From contig JAGBEG010000013.1 of NCBI GenBank assembly GCA_017937095.1, forward strand, positions 186,001 through 250,000: a stretch of DNA of 64,000 bases, read 5' to 3'. This stretch comes from Roseburia sp. Lineage in GTDB: Bacteria > Bacillota > Clostridia > Lachnospirales > Lachnospiraceae. Below, in pieces: positions 1 to 8,863 of this stretch. Made by a program: the position numbers and the translations under genes. Under the pieces are notes generated by a model. It had not been told where the DNA came from and did no database searches. It saw nothing but the letters and a program-made list of their open reading frames with translations. Numbering within the stretch: the first letter of the stretch is position 1; each line of letters begins with the position of its first letter.

Positions 1-641
1 ACAAACAGCATCACCTTCTTCTTTCTAATCAATTCTTTTAATTCACATATCTTGTCATTCTCTGTCTCATAATCCAGATTAGGTCCCGTCAGGAAACCTC
101 TCAGTTCATCCCACGCCTTCTTTCTCATTGATCTTTTACATTTTTGATTTCCCGGACTGGCATAGGTCTTTTGCTCCGGATTATTTTCCTTCGGCACAAA
201 AATCCCATCCCATCCAAAGCCTTCTTCCACCTTATCTACACTCTCAACAATTTTTCCCGCTTCCATGCCTTGCCCAATGTACATTTTCTTTCCGTCACAG
301 TAACAAAAAGCAGATATCGCTTCCGCTCCGAACTTATCTTTGAAACAACAATATTTTACAATCTCCTCATTTCCTATGCTGTTGCAAAAATAACTGGTCT
401 GCAAATCGGGAAGGTTCTGATACGCCTCAATCCTTAGTGCTGTATGTTCTACAAGAACAGGACGTTTTAATTCCTTAAATGCCTCCATAGCCTTGCGTCG
501 GATCAATGTTTCTATATCCTTTGCCTGAATCTCCGGGATTTCCATTCTCTTCCAATCTATCTGTGGACAATCATCCTCTATGATTTCTTTTATTTCTTCG
601 TATTTCTTTTCATTGCCCGAAACAAAATATATCCTCTGCAT
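1..641 (-). CDS. HAM1/ITPase-like protein, probably fused to a SIR2-like domain; 3' part lost at window edge
   Basis: No stop occurs before base 1, so the gene continues out of the window. The first 185 residues match the HAM1 (RdgB/ITPA) fold: VSGNEKK at residues 7-13 is the substrate loop, and FGWDGIF at 142-148 matches the family GFGYDPIF motif. In place of the catalytic acidic pair (DDSGL in RdgB, EDT in ITPA) it has VEHTAL at 64-69, so the catalytic Asp appears to be His. Residues 199-213 (ELKELIRKKKVMLFV) look like the start of a SIR2 domain, which normally continues into GAG-S, but the window ends there. I chose the ATG at 641 over 650 because AGAAGG lies 10 nt before it and only 1 nt before the other. 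No partner gene is visible upstream. The HAM1 call is firm; the SIR2 fusion is an inference from about 15 residues. Confidence 0.75.
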   Translation of the reverse strand, partial: MQRIYFVSGNEKKYEEIKEIIEDDCPQIDWKRMEIPEIQAKDIETLIRRKAMEAFKELKRPVLVEHTALRIEAYQNLPDLQTSYFCNSIGNEEIVKYCCFKDKFGAEAISAFCYCDGKKMYIGQGMEAGKIVESVDKVEEGFGWDGIFVPKENNPEQKTYASPGNQKCKRSMRKKAWDELRGFLTGPNLDYETENDKICELKELIRKKKVMLF

Positions 642-650
642 ATTTTTCAT

Positions 651-1406
651 ACCTTCTTTTGTTTAAAATTCTCTTTTCAGTGCGCATGGTTTACAAACCT
701 AGTTCTAATATAAAGTATATGCACACCGTCTATGTTTGTCAATACGATTCGGTGCAAATTCCACATGAACTTGTTGTTTATGCAATGTTGAACCACAACA
801 TGGAGGAAACAAAGGCAAACCATATATGGTCATGTGTTTTAAACCGTCCACTAAGATAATGCCCAGAACATTGGATTTTTTCCATAAATAAAACCTCCAA
901 CTGAGTAATTTTATCTTACATCAGTTCGAGGTCAGATGTATGCCCTATAATCTTTAGCCACATAATCCATAATAACATTGATAAATCATTCTCCCAAATC
1001 GGAATCATGTGCTAACCATACTGTACAACAACAACATCTTCACTACGCTTCCCAACACCACTTATTAAGCTTCGGATAATTTTCTCAATGATTGAAAAAT
1101 ACTAATTTTATTGCAATACCTTTGCCCTACCCTCTTTTTTATATCCGGCATCTGCTAATTGTCGACTTTTTTAGTTAAGTCACCAGCAACATATACTTGA
1201 TATCGCGATATATATTCCCTGACCTTATCTAAAAATTTCTTTCACCGCTCATATCGCTCCTGAAAGCAATATAACTTTGACTTTTTTACAAAATTGGAGC
1301 AGACCTGCATGGTAAAGCAAGATTTGCTCCAGTTTTCTTTCTCTTCGTTTTGTTCCTCGTAGCCTTCAAATATGCATTATACCATTACCGCTTGCTATGA
1401 ATCAAA
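651..1406. other. AT-rich stretch without a convincing gene
   Basis: This stretch should hold the promoter of the HAM1-like gene, but I see no clear -35/-10 pair. A minus-strand ATG at 885 follows a strong GTTGGAGG site, but its frame closes after 35 codons (778-885). The neighbouring frame stays open further, so this may be the wreck of a small gene. The hairpin near 1291-1335 is listed separately. No tRNA or ncRNA is recognised. Confidence 0.4.
1291..1335 (-). terminator. Possible terminator hairpin after the small ORF ending at 1407
   Basis: AAATTGGAGCA at 1291-1301 and TGCTCCAGTTT at 1325-1335 can pair over about 11 positions with one wobble, leaving a 23-nt loop. On the minus strand the stem is followed by a short ATTTT run. 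It sits about 70 bases past the stop of the small gene, but the T tract is poor. Confidence 0.35.
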
Positions 1407-1598
1407 CTACTTCCTCTTCTTCGGGATAGTGCGCCCACTTTCGCACACGTGTTCATAGCCAAAAAAAGATTTCGTCAGCCCCGGCATCTGATCTCTTTCC
1501 TCCGCCTGAATCCCCATCGTTACCTGCTGCGGCGAATCAATCTGCGGTACCTGCCCATTCTGTAACCCGGCAATTAAATTCAAAAATTCATCATCCAT
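1407..1598 (-). CDS. Small hypothetical protein, 63 aa
   Basis: The frame is open from 1619, but GGAGGG followed by ATATA precedes the ATG at 1598, which therefore is the likely start (MDDEFLN). The product is a soluble, polar 63-residue protein with a basic C-terminus ending KKRK, one cysteine and no recognisable domain. It lies 24 bases after the stop of the membrane gene at 1623-3077 and is probably co-transcribed with it, so it may be a small partner of that protein. Function unknown. Confidence 0.5.
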   Translation of the reverse strand: MDDEFLNLIAGLQNGQVPQIDSPQQVTMGIQAEERDQMPGLTKSFFGYEHVCESGRTIPKKRK

Positions 1599-1622
1599 TA
1601 TATCTCCCTCCTCTCTCATTTA

Positions 1623-3077
1623 TTACGTCATCATATAGAATATATAAAATAAAAAGGAAACACCTACCATGACCAATCCCATTTTATATTGCTTTATGCG
1701 GCTGTCATTCACTGCTTTATTTTGTTTTGATGCAATGATAATATACTTTATTATTGCGCCGCAAAACATTTCTTCCTCTAACGCCATATATTCCGGCTTA
1801 TAAAAATCTTCTACTTTTAAAATCGTATACTCATTCGTCTTTATGGTCATAAACATAAACACCATCGAGACTATTGCAAATAAAACAATTAATATCAACA
1901 ATCCTATCTGTAATTCTGTATTCATTATACCATTATTTTTTATTTGATTTCCGTAATCAGATATATTCATTCTATCCAGTACCAGAAAAACGTATGTAGC
2001 AATAATAGGTAGTGCAATATTTATCTTCGTATCAATGACGCTTGTTCTGTTATGCTCATTTTGATATTCTTCGATTGCCAGATCCATAAGCAACTTCGAA
2101 GAAGGAAACTTTCGAAACCGAGGTTTACACTGTTCCGTTTCGATTTGCTCTTCTGCTTCTTTTCTCTCTTCATCTTTTATTGTAGCTTGTTTGCCTTTTA
2201 TCCCGTCTTCATGTTTCATGTCCGCTTTAACCTTCTTTTCCCCAATAAGATATCCCAAAAAACATGAAAACATAATAATGCCCGCTATAACTACAAATAT
2301 ATTATAGACTTTCGCCAAACTTCCGCATCCTTTAAGCGCATTAACTTCCAGTGTTAAAAAAGCAGATATAACACCGTATATTAATTCCAACATTTCTACA
2401 TTTCCATTAATATTGCCCGTCCAAAATCGTTTTATAACATATGCTCCTGAACATAAAATAAAAAAATCTATCAACAATGCAGCTATCAAAATCCAAAGTT
2501 TTCCCTCATTCTCGTTTTCATGTTCATTCAGAAATCTATAATCACGAAACACATAACAAATCAATATATATTGAAACTTTAAATATCCTATCAGACATAC
2601 AAGCAATAATAGTAAACTTCCTATTTTAGCAATTCCTTCATAATGTGTTCTTCTGATACACTCCTGTCCCCAAAAAATAACAACCGGCAAAATAGCTACC
2701 GTTCTAACTTCCATCGTAACTTTTGTAAGCATGACCGGTATATCTTTGACTGCCTTATACACAATTGAAGAATATCCATTTAGCAATCCATAATATATTA
2801 TAGCTGTCAAAATAAAAGCTCCTGGACTTAGTTTCTCATATTCCATCCACATGAAAGCAAATACAATCACCACTTCACCTGTGCCATATTTTATCTTTTC
2901 TTTCCAACCGTTACCAGCGTACGGAATTACTATAAATCCAAATTTATGTATACAAGACTTTATCTTACTCCACCCTGCATCCTTGCCCCAAATTAACCAC
3001 GCGATATATACACAAAAACCCACGCAACAACCTATGGGAAGTGAAACTTCATTTATTACTACATCAATTGTATTCAT
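1623..3077 (-). CDS. Multi-pass membrane protein with effector-like C-terminal domain
   Basis: 484 residues. The N-terminal half has about eight hydrophobic segments between residues 12 and 285. A charged, Lys/Glu-rich linker follows (residues 288-325). The C-terminal part starts LAIEEYQNEHNRTSVIDTK and carries two further membrane helices, then an amphipathic region and a last helix. That C-terminal pattern (a YxxEhxRt-x-DtK helix just before a pair of membrane spans) resembles small membrane effector modules of the SLATT/Pycsar-effector type used in bacterial immunity. This is a resemblance by eye, not a proven match. No nucleotide cyclase or sensor gene is adjacent in the window. The gene starts at ATG 3077 after GAGG and is probably in one unit with the small gene after it. 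Confidence 0.5.
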   Translation of the reverse strand: MNTIDVVINEVSLPIGCCVGFCVYIAWLIWGKDAGWSKIKSCIHKFGFIVIPYAGNGWKEKIKYGTGEVVIVFAFMWMEYEKLSPGAFILTAIIYYGLLNGYSSIVYKAVKDIPVMLTKVTMEVRTVAILPVVIFWGQECIRRTHYEGIAKIGSLLLLLVCLIGYLKFQYILICYVFRDYRFLNEHENENEGKLWILIAALLIDFFILCSGAYVIKRFWTGNINGNVEMLELIYGVISAFLTLEVNALKGCGSLAKVYNIFVVIAGIIMFSCFLGYLIGEKKVKADMKHEDGIKGKQATIKDEERKEAEEQIETEQCKPRFRKFPSSKLLMDLAIEEYQNEHNRTSVIDTKINIALPIIATYVFLVLDRMNISDYGNQIKNNGIMNTELQIGLLILIVLFAIVSMVFMFMTIKTNEYTILKVEDFYKPEYMALEEEMFCGAIIKYIIIASKQNKAVNDSRIKQYKMGLVMVGVSFLFYIFYMMT

Positions 3078-3346
3078 CCTCTGTGCCTCACTATATTTTT
3101 TACAAATAGTATTTTATTATTCAATTACCGACCACCAACATTACCTATTCATTTAAACTCATTTAAGCCTATCCTCCAACAATAAAATATTTCAGTTTTC
3201 TTTATGCCTTAAATAGTGCAACATATCATCATCATTCTTTCCTACTGTAACATTCATCAGTTTTTGATGTTTACACAGAATTGGAAACAGTCTCAAAAAT
3301 GAATTTGCCAGACAAACCTAGCACAATCTGTTATATGTTTTATTTT

Positions 3347-4255
3347 CTAATTGTAGGCATATATGTCCGCTATAATACAATCAATGCAAAAAGAACTTGG
3401 AGCGTACTCAATCGTCAACAAATTGCAATTATTTATCGGAATATCAAACTCCGTCAGTGGCTCCATTTTTTTATTTAAACTTTCAGAAGTATATACAACT
3501 TCATCATCTGCTTTAATCGTTATAATTCCTGTTGAATATATATCAGCATTATCTCTAATAGCAACTGTAAATTTTAGAAGGGAATATTTTCTATTTAAAA
3601 CCAAAACCATACTTTTTTCACCCGTGCAGCTAGTTCTAGTATAAAAAACGTTTGAGTAATTTTTCCCATAAGAATCAGTGATGCTATCAATCAAAAAAAT
3701 ATTATTTTGATCCATTATAATATCTTGATTAAGCAAACTCGTTTTATCAGCAATCACTTGACCGACATAGATTGTATCATCCTTAATAGTTACACTTTGG
3801 TTATCCGGAATTAACTTTTCCATAATTTCTTCTGATACATAATCACGCCCATCAATCGTAACTAATGAATTATTTTTATTTATTGATACATCTTCTCCAT
3901 TAATAGACAACGCTACATTATTATAACTAATGCTAGGAATATTGCCCATTTGATCTTCTAATTCTTTCAATTTACTACTTGCATCAGATAAATCGTTGAA
4001 ATAATCCACATTCTGAGTTTTTAATGTTTCATTGTCAGATAAAAGCTTATTGTACTCAGCCACCAAATCAGACACACTATTTATAGTCACAGTATTATTA
4101 TCGCCATTAACATTAGAAATCTGTGACTCGATATATTGCTCTTGGTGATTTTTACCATAATTATTTCCTAATACCATTCCACATATACTACCTCCCACAG
4201 TTGCAAATCCCCCAATGACCGCAACAATTATCGCCGTTTTATTTCTCTCCTTCAT
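3347..4255 (-). CDS. Signal-anchored coiled-coil protein with NPCBM-like C-terminal domain
   Basis: 302 residues. A short basic start (MKERNKT) is followed by one glycine-rich membrane anchor (about residues 8-30) and then an extracytoplasmic part. Residues 58-105 are predicted coiled coil (LVAEYNKLLSDNETLK and onwards). A middle section has short beta-type repeats reminiscent of copper-amine-oxidase-like wall stalk domains. The C-terminal 90 residues (YSLLKFTVAIRD, then IITIKADDEVVY) read like an NPCBM/NEW2 carbohydrate-binding beta sandwich. It is therefore likely a surface-exposed binding protein. Start ATG 4255 follows GGAGG with good spacing. It stands alone, flanked by AT-rich DNA on both sides; its role is unknown. 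Confidence 0.55.
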   Translation of the reverse strand: MKERNKTAIIVAVIGGFATVGGSICGMVLGNNYGKNHQEQYIESQISNVNGDNNTVTINSVSDLVAEYNKLLSDNETLKTQNVDYFNDLSDASSKLKELEDQMGNIPSISYNNVALSINGEDVSINKNNSLVTIDGRDYVSEEIMEKLIPDNQSVTIKDDTIYVGQVIADKTSLLNQDIIMDQNNIFLIDSITDSYGKNYSNVFYTRTSCTGEKSMVLVLNRKYSLLKFTVAIRDNADIYSTGIITIKADDEVVYTSESLNKKMEPLTEFDIPINNCNLLTIEYAPSSFCIDCIIADIYAYN

Positions 4256-4650
4256 AACTTTATCCTCCCATTTTTCACAATCCCAAAATCACTATAATTA
4301 TAAAAATATGATTTTTTAAAAAGTCTCTAAATTCATTTTTCCATATCGGTATTACTTCTATTTTCAGCATCGAATATAAATTAAAATAATTAGCAATCAA
4401 TAATGATAGCATTATTGTGCTTGCTGTCATTCTAAATATATAAGTCATTCTATCGCAAACTAACGATGCCTAAAGAGCCAATAGATTAGAAAATAGCTAA
4501 TGCATCTTGTCCATGAATCATTTGTATGTTCTACCCGTTAATTTTTCACTATTCCGGCGCACTTTTCCCACATTTTAATAGTTTTATATTACTCCCTTTG
4601 CATTTAGCATTCCATTCGATATGACGTAAATTTCAAAATTATTATTCTTT
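4256..4650. other. AT-rich intergenic stretch
   Basis: About 400 bases with no plausible gene on either strand. A TATAAT-type hexamer on the minus strand at 4297-4302 could be a -10 for the anchored protein that starts at 4255, but no matching -35 is seen. A perfect 7-bp inverted repeat (AATAATG/CATTATT, 4399-4416) has no T tract and is unexplained. Confidence 0.4.
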
Positions 4651-4700
4651 TATACAAAAATCCCCATCCACAAACCTTCCAGTTCATAAACGGGGATTCC
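4651..4700 (-). terminator. Rho-independent terminator after the gene ending at 4736
   Basis: AATCCCC (4659-4665) and GGGGATT (4692-4698) form a GC-rich stem. On the minus strand the second arm is followed directly by TTTTTGTAT. It lies 36 bases past the stop codon of the upstream gene, as expected for an intrinsic terminator. Confidence 0.7.
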
Positions 4701-4735
4701 CATTCCATACATTTCCACACTTCTTTTATCTATAA

Positions 4736-5110
4736 TCAAACTTCGAAATAAAATCTGTCATTTACCTCATAAATTCCATTCGTGACGCCAATGATCTCCA
4801 GCTCCAGAAGCCTTGATATTGCCTCATACAATTCCTCGTCTTCCCATTCAGAGTAGCCGTACTGCTTCATATACAAATTGACACACTGCATCAGATTCTC
4901 ATCCGTCAGTCTCACCTTCTTTGTCTCCGCAACAAAAATTGCATAAAGCAACACCTGCTTTTTATCCAGATCAACACTCATCTGCTTCAGCAGATTCAGC
5001 AAAAATAGCATGATGGAAATGGGCTTGAGGTTATTGCCCATAACACCATATAGTCCCTCGATAAATGTGACAGGATAAAACCGGATATTTTTCGCTGCGA
5101 TCACCCTCAT
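4736..5110 (-). CDS. Hypothetical protein with possible C-terminal winged helix
   Basis: The frame is open from a TTG at 5212, but only the ATG at 5110 has a good ribosome site (GGAAAGGG, 8 nt upstream). This gives a 124-residue protein starting MRVIAAKNIRFYP. The middle is hydrophobic and helical (SIMLFLLNLLKQM) but not clearly membrane-spanning. The last 45 residues (DEELYEAISRLLELEIIG, then a short beta hairpin) resemble a winged-helix domain, so a regulatory role is possible. It is a single-gene unit closed by the terminator at 4651-4700. No family recognised. Confidence 0.5.
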   Translation of the reverse strand: MRVIAAKNIRFYPVTFIEGLYGVMGNNLKPISIMLFLLNLLKQMSVDLDKKQVLLYAIFVAETKKVRLTDENLMQCVNLYMKQYGYSEWEDEELYEAISRLLELEIIGVTNGIYEVNDRFYFEV

Positions 5111-5281
5111 ATGTATTTCCCTTTCCTGATGATAATAACAAACAAATGACGTCCATTCAGCCATTCCTGCCAATACCATACATAAAACAAAAAGTATCTT
5201 CTTTACTAGCAAATCTTTATATTGTTAATTTAACCTTCTATTAGAAAAAGCACCATGCGATATAGCGTAAATCCAAATTGT

Positions 5282-5488
5282 TCAATACTTCCTCATTAAA
5301 ATATTCTTTACCATATGTCGGTTTGAACATTCTATTACATTACTATACTGAGCTTCATAAGTATCTTCACATAAATCACATACATATCCGTCCGTAAAAT
5401 GTGTATCGACCATGAGCATAGTAAAATAAAATGCTTCCGCACAAAAAGAAACATCCCACGTACCTATTGGTTCATGGAATATTTCTTC
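5282..5488 (-). pseudogene. Gene remnant, about 69 codons
   Basis: An ATG at about 5527 opens a frame that hits TAG after 12 codons (5489-5491). The same frame then stays open to TGA at 5282-5284, encoding EEIFHEPIGTWDVSF and a cysteine-containing stretch (YVCDLCEDTYE). With no start codon of its own near the front, this looks like the decayed remains of a small gene. Family unknown; it could also be chance. Confidence 0.25.
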
Positions 5489-5528
5489 CTAGTACATCTT
5501 TAATATATTATTCCTATTCCTATTCATA

Positions 5529-7310
5529 TTACATCGAACACGTCACACCGCCAACATAAACGCGGATTCCATTCTTATCCGTAATATACGCATCCGCATA
5601 ATATATACCAGTATGATTCTTGTGCTTTCTAATATCAGCGCTGATCTGATATGTTCCTGATGATGCCACCGCTGCATCGTACCACACCAAATCACTTTGA
5701 TCTAAAGCCGACCACACTGCTACTTTGACGCTGGCAATACCTGCCATAGACTGTACACCGTTCACCTGTACACCAAAAGTACCAGAAGTCTTATTATAGT
5801 TCACCAGCTTTACAGCGGATGCTGCTGGTGCACTTACCTTAAAGGTCGTCCCTCCAAGATATATGGACTTTCCCGCTGTACTCTGTACATATACATCCAC
5901 GTAATAGAGCCCCGATGTTTTATGATTTGCAACCGTCATATCCACTGCCCATGTACCAGGTCTCGTATTTGTTGCATTATACCAAATCAGATCATCCTGT
6001 CCCTTCTCCTGACTCCACACAGCAAAGCGAAGCGACTTTACTCCCCCTGCCATGCCTACACCCGAAGCCACAAGCGAATACTTGGTCTGATTAGAATTTG
6101 CATTTGCAACAATCTGAGCCTTTGGCACATTCATGGTTACTGTCTTGCCGCCAACATACTGCCGTATACCATTTCCGGTTGTCACATACACATCCGCATA
6201 ATATATACCATAATTGTATTTGTGATTGGAAATACTTGCCTTTGCTACATAGCTTCCATCAGTCTGCCTTGTCGCCGTATACCAATGCAAATCTGACTGA
6301 TCCGACTTGCTCCATACAGGAACTGATACGCTATCTACTCCGGACGGCGTCTTTATTCCACTTACTGTAACATCAAACCGACCAGTTCCTTCATTCTTAT
6401 TACCTATAGTAATCGTTCCGACCGTAACACCACTTATCTGGAACGTTGCTCCACCCATATATACATTCCTGCCTACTGCATTTCTCGCATAAGCATCCAC
6501 ATAATACAGTCCCCTTGTCTTGTGGTTTAAAATTTCAATATTGGCTGTCCATATTCCGTCTGATGTTTTTGTTGCGGTATACCACTTCAGATCATCTTGT
6601 CCGCTATCCTGACTCCATACCGCAAATGATATTGTTTTAATTCCGCCTGCCAGTCCCGCATTGCTGATTGTCGCAGTATATCGTGTCTCCTGTGTATTCC
6701 CAGATACCTTTATCTCTGGTTTCGGTTTATTCACAGCCACCTTAGTGCCCCCGACATACTTGCGAACACCATTTCCACTTGTGACATAAACATCCACATA
6801 GTAGCTTCCATAGTTATAGTTATGATTTGCCAGATCTACATGCGTTTTATAGCTTCCATCATTTTGTCTGGTCGCCGTATACCATATCAAATCCGATCGG
6901 TCTGACTGACTCCATACTGGCATCTGAACCTTACTGACACCCGATTTTGCAGATACTCCTGTCAATATCACATCAAATTGACCTGTTGCTTCATTCTTAT
7001 TTGTAACCTGTATGGATTTAATTGCAGTCGACGAAACCTCAAATACTGTTCCTCCTACATAGGAAACTGAGCCGCCTGCATCTGTTACATACACATCTGC
7101 ATAATAAGTTCCATCCGTCTTATGACTGGATATTGGTACATTTGCAACATAGTTACCAGATGCATTCTTCGTCGCTGTATACCATATCAGATCATCTTGT
7201 CCGCCTGCCTTACTCCACACAGCAAATCTCACGGTCTTCACGCCGCCAGGACTTACTACATTTTTTGCTGTAAGCGTATATGTCGTCTCTGTAGAATTTC
7301 CGTTTGCACT
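5529..7310 (-). repeat. Array of six GBS-Bsp-like repeats
   Basis: Six units of roughly 295 bp in alternating types inside the transglutaminase-like gene. They are close at the DNA level to the array at 15940-18655, for example in the stretch around the VWS-x-GQDDLIWY core. Confidence 0.75.
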
Positions 7311-8678
7311 GATTTCTATTCCGGCTTTTATGACCTTGCATGTCAGTTGTCCATTCGCATAAGAGACTAATAGTTCCTTATTATCCCATTTCTGCTTTGA
7401 TAACTGATATGCCACCAGATTGTAGATGACATTCTTGTAACTGTCCGGCATACTGCTTGTCACCGGAAGTGTAAACTCCGTCTTTCCAGCCGCCAGATTC
7501 TGCTTAATTGTGTCAACAAACAGATCCGACCACTGTGTTATTTGACCGGTCTTTATGAAATAATTATTCTCAAGCGCCGTTGATTCATATCCCGGTACTG
7601 CTACCTTATGATCGTCATGAACGAGGCCGATAATATAATCTGTCAAGCCGAAATACATATGCTCATAATATGTACCTTTGTAACTGGCTCCCATGTCATC
7701 CCATGTGCTGTCGATCTGATACCATTCACCATCCATTTTCACAGCAGTCCACACATGACCATTTCCTTCGATTCGCCCTGTCTCGATTCCAACCTTATTC
7801 AAAAGCTTGACATATGCCCTGTGATAAGACTCACAAGTGCCCGCGCCTCTTGCCAGCACACCTTCTGCCGAACAATAACTGTAAGAATTATCGTAATCCG
7901 CATGATCTATAATCCAGTCATGCAGCCAGAGCGCTTTTTCAAAATCTGTTGAGCATACCGCCTCACATTGTGCTGCTATATCCGTTACAATCTGCTCTAC
8001 CGACGGATAGCTTGCATCCTGTATCACAATTGGATATTCATACAGACCCGTGGTTTTCGTCTGATATGTAGTCATATCCATCACACTAAAGCGGATATAA
8101 TATGTGCCGGATGCATAAAAGGTAAACGTAAATTGGTTACTATCGCCATAAGAACCATTGGAACCATAACTAATGTCATAAACACTAACCAATTCAGAAT
8201 CCATAAGCGCAGCAATTCTATACTTATAGTTCCCGGTTCCCCCTGTAGCATTCATCGTAAATGTTATAGGCACTCCACATTTTATATCAGATGGATATGC
8301 TATGGAAAGGGCTAATGAATCATCCGCTAAAGCCACAGGCTCCTGATCAACCGTACTGTTATTATTGTACAGAGACATTGCTCCAACAGCATCTAATTGC
8401 AGTTCCCCGGAATTATGTATCGGTACATCCGCTTTCTCCGTATCTTCTGTCGATGCATCCGCTTTCTCCGTATCTTCTGTCGATGCATCCGATTCTTCCG
8501 TATCATCTGTTGGCATATCGCCGTGCACACTCTCCCCCTCCACATTCGGGATTGTTTCTGTAACTTCCTCTGTATCTTGTACATTCGCGCTTTCTCCTGC
8601 CCAAACAGGAACGGAAAACTCAGAAAACAAAATCATTATGGACAGCATCATACTTATCACGACTTTTCTAGTTTTCAT
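5529..8678 (-). CDS. Secreted transglutaminase-like protein with six GBS-Bsp-like repeats
   Basis: About 1050 residues, exported. A signal peptide ends near residue 30 (VPVWAGES). A Thr/Glu/Asp-rich linker with tandem repeats follows (residues 35-90), then a beta domain (about 120-225), then a transglutaminase-like core with Cys284 (GTCESY), His310 (GNGHVW) and Asp325 (YQIDSTWDD), the classic catalytic triad. From about residue 460 to the end there are six roughly 98-residue GBS-Bsp-like repeats, each with a VWS-x-DL-WY core. These alternate between a GGQDD type and a SDxSDL type and correspond in order to repeats 4-9 of the amidase at 15402-20237. The likely role is cell-wall or surface-protein processing or cross-linking, with the repeats binding wall or protein. 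I take ATG 8678 (GAGG upstream) rather than the GTG two codons earlier. The gene has its own promoter. Confidence 0.85.
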   Translation of the reverse strand: MKTRKVVISMMLSIMILFSEFSVPVWAGESANVQDTEEVTETIPNVEGESVHGDMPTDDTEESDASTEDTEKADASTEDTEKADVPIHNSGELQLDAVGAMSLYNNNSTVDQEPVALADDSLALSIAYPSDIKCGVPITFTMNATGGTGNYKYRIAALMDSELVSVYDISYGSNGSYGDSNQFTFTFYASGTYYIRFSVMDMTTYQTKTTGLYEYPIVIQDASYPSVEQIVTDIAAQCEAVCSTDFEKALWLHDWIIDHADYDNSYSYCSAEGVLARGAGTCESYHRAYVKLLNKVGIETGRIEGNGHVWTAVKMDGEWYQIDSTWDDMGASYKGTYYEHMYFGLTDYIIGLVHDDHKVAVPGYESTALENNYFIKTGQITQWSDLFVDTIKQNLAAGKTEFTLPVTSSMPDSYKNVIYNLVAYQLSKQKWDNKELLVSYANGQLTCKVIKAGIEISANGNSTETTYTLTAKNVVSPGGVKTVRFAVWSKAGGQDDLIWYTATKNASGNYVANVPISSHKTDGTYYADVYVTDAGGSVSYVGGTVFEVSSTAIKSIQVTNKNEATGQFDVILTGVSAKSGVSKVQMPVWSQSDRSDLIWYTATRQNDGSYKTHVDLANHNYNYGSYYVDVYVTSGNGVRKYVGGTKVAVNKPKPEIKVSGNTQETRYTATISNAGLAGGIKTISFAVWSQDSGQDDLKWYTATKTSDGIWTANIEILNHKTRGLYYVDAYARNAVGRNVYMGGATFQISGVTVGTITIGNKNEGTGRFDVTVSGIKTPSGVDSVSVPVWSKSDQSDLHWYTATRQTDGSYVAKASISNHKYNYGIYYADVYVTTGNGIRQYVGGKTVTMNVPKAQIVANANSNQTKYSLVASGVGMAGGVKSLRFAVWSQEKGQDDLIWYNATNTRPGTWAVDMTVANHKTSGLYYVDVYVQSTAGKSIYLGGTTFKVSAPAASAVKLVNYNKTSGTFGVQVNGVQSMAGIASVKVAVWSALDQSDLVWYDAAVASSGTYQISADIRKHKNHTGIYYADAYITDKNGIRVYVGGVTCSM
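8431..8520 (-). repeat. 30-bp in-frame tandem repeats
   Basis: Two identical 30-bp units (8431-8460 and 8461-8490) and a degenerate third (8491-8520) encode the acidic DTEKADASTE linker between signal peptide and catalytic domain. The unit is a multiple of three, so copy number could vary without frameshift. Confidence 0.8.
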
Positions 8679-8764
8679 ACTCACCTCACACCCTCTCTGA
8701 TTGTAACCCTATTGCCCTTTTTCTATTTTACATTTAGTGACACTGATTTCGGGAATATACTTGT

Positions 8765-8793
8765 ATTTTACTATATATACCACTTTTCTCCAA
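8765..8793 (-). promoter_or_regulatory. Predicted promoter of the transglutaminase-like gene
   Basis: Read on the minus strand: TTGGAG (8788-8793), 17 bp, TAAAAT (8765-8770), giving a start near 8758, about 80 nt upstream of the ATG. It lies just beyond the terminator at 8804-8860, so this gene is a separate unit. Confidence 0.5.
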
Positions 8794-8803
8794 GCATAAT
8801 ACT

Positions 8804-8860
8804 CCACAAAAAGAGAACATTCCACGCACCTGTCGGTCCGTGGAATGTTCTCTTTTGTGG
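8804..8860 (-). terminator. Strong terminator ending the long cargo unit
   Basis: An almost perfect inverted repeat: CCACAAAAAGAGAACATTCC (starting 8804) pairs with GGAATGTTCTCTTTTGTGG (ending 8860), with CG closing pairs and a 12-nt loop. It begins four bases after the stop codon of the acetyltransferase gene (8864). The A/T-rich outer stem would work in either direction. Confidence 0.8.
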
Positions 8861-8863
8861 AAC

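Noticed and set aside
128-437. Two overlapping + strand open frames of 71 and 97 codons
   Set aside because: They lie opposite the HAM1-like gene, whose minus-strand product has clear family motifs.
659-859. + strand frame of 66 codons
   Set aside because: No ribosome site, no family pattern, and every accepted gene in the window is on the other strand.
783-885. 35-codon minus-strand ORF with strong GGAGG
   Set aside because: Too short and without any family resemblance; mentioned under the intergenic stretch only.
4399-4416. 7-bp inverted repeat as terminator
   Set aside because: AT-only stem core, no T tract, no gene ending near it on either strand.
5922-8563. Many + strand frames opposite the transglutaminase-like gene
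   Set aside because: Shadows produced by the repeated DNA; Cys/His/Ile-rich compositions unlike real proteins.
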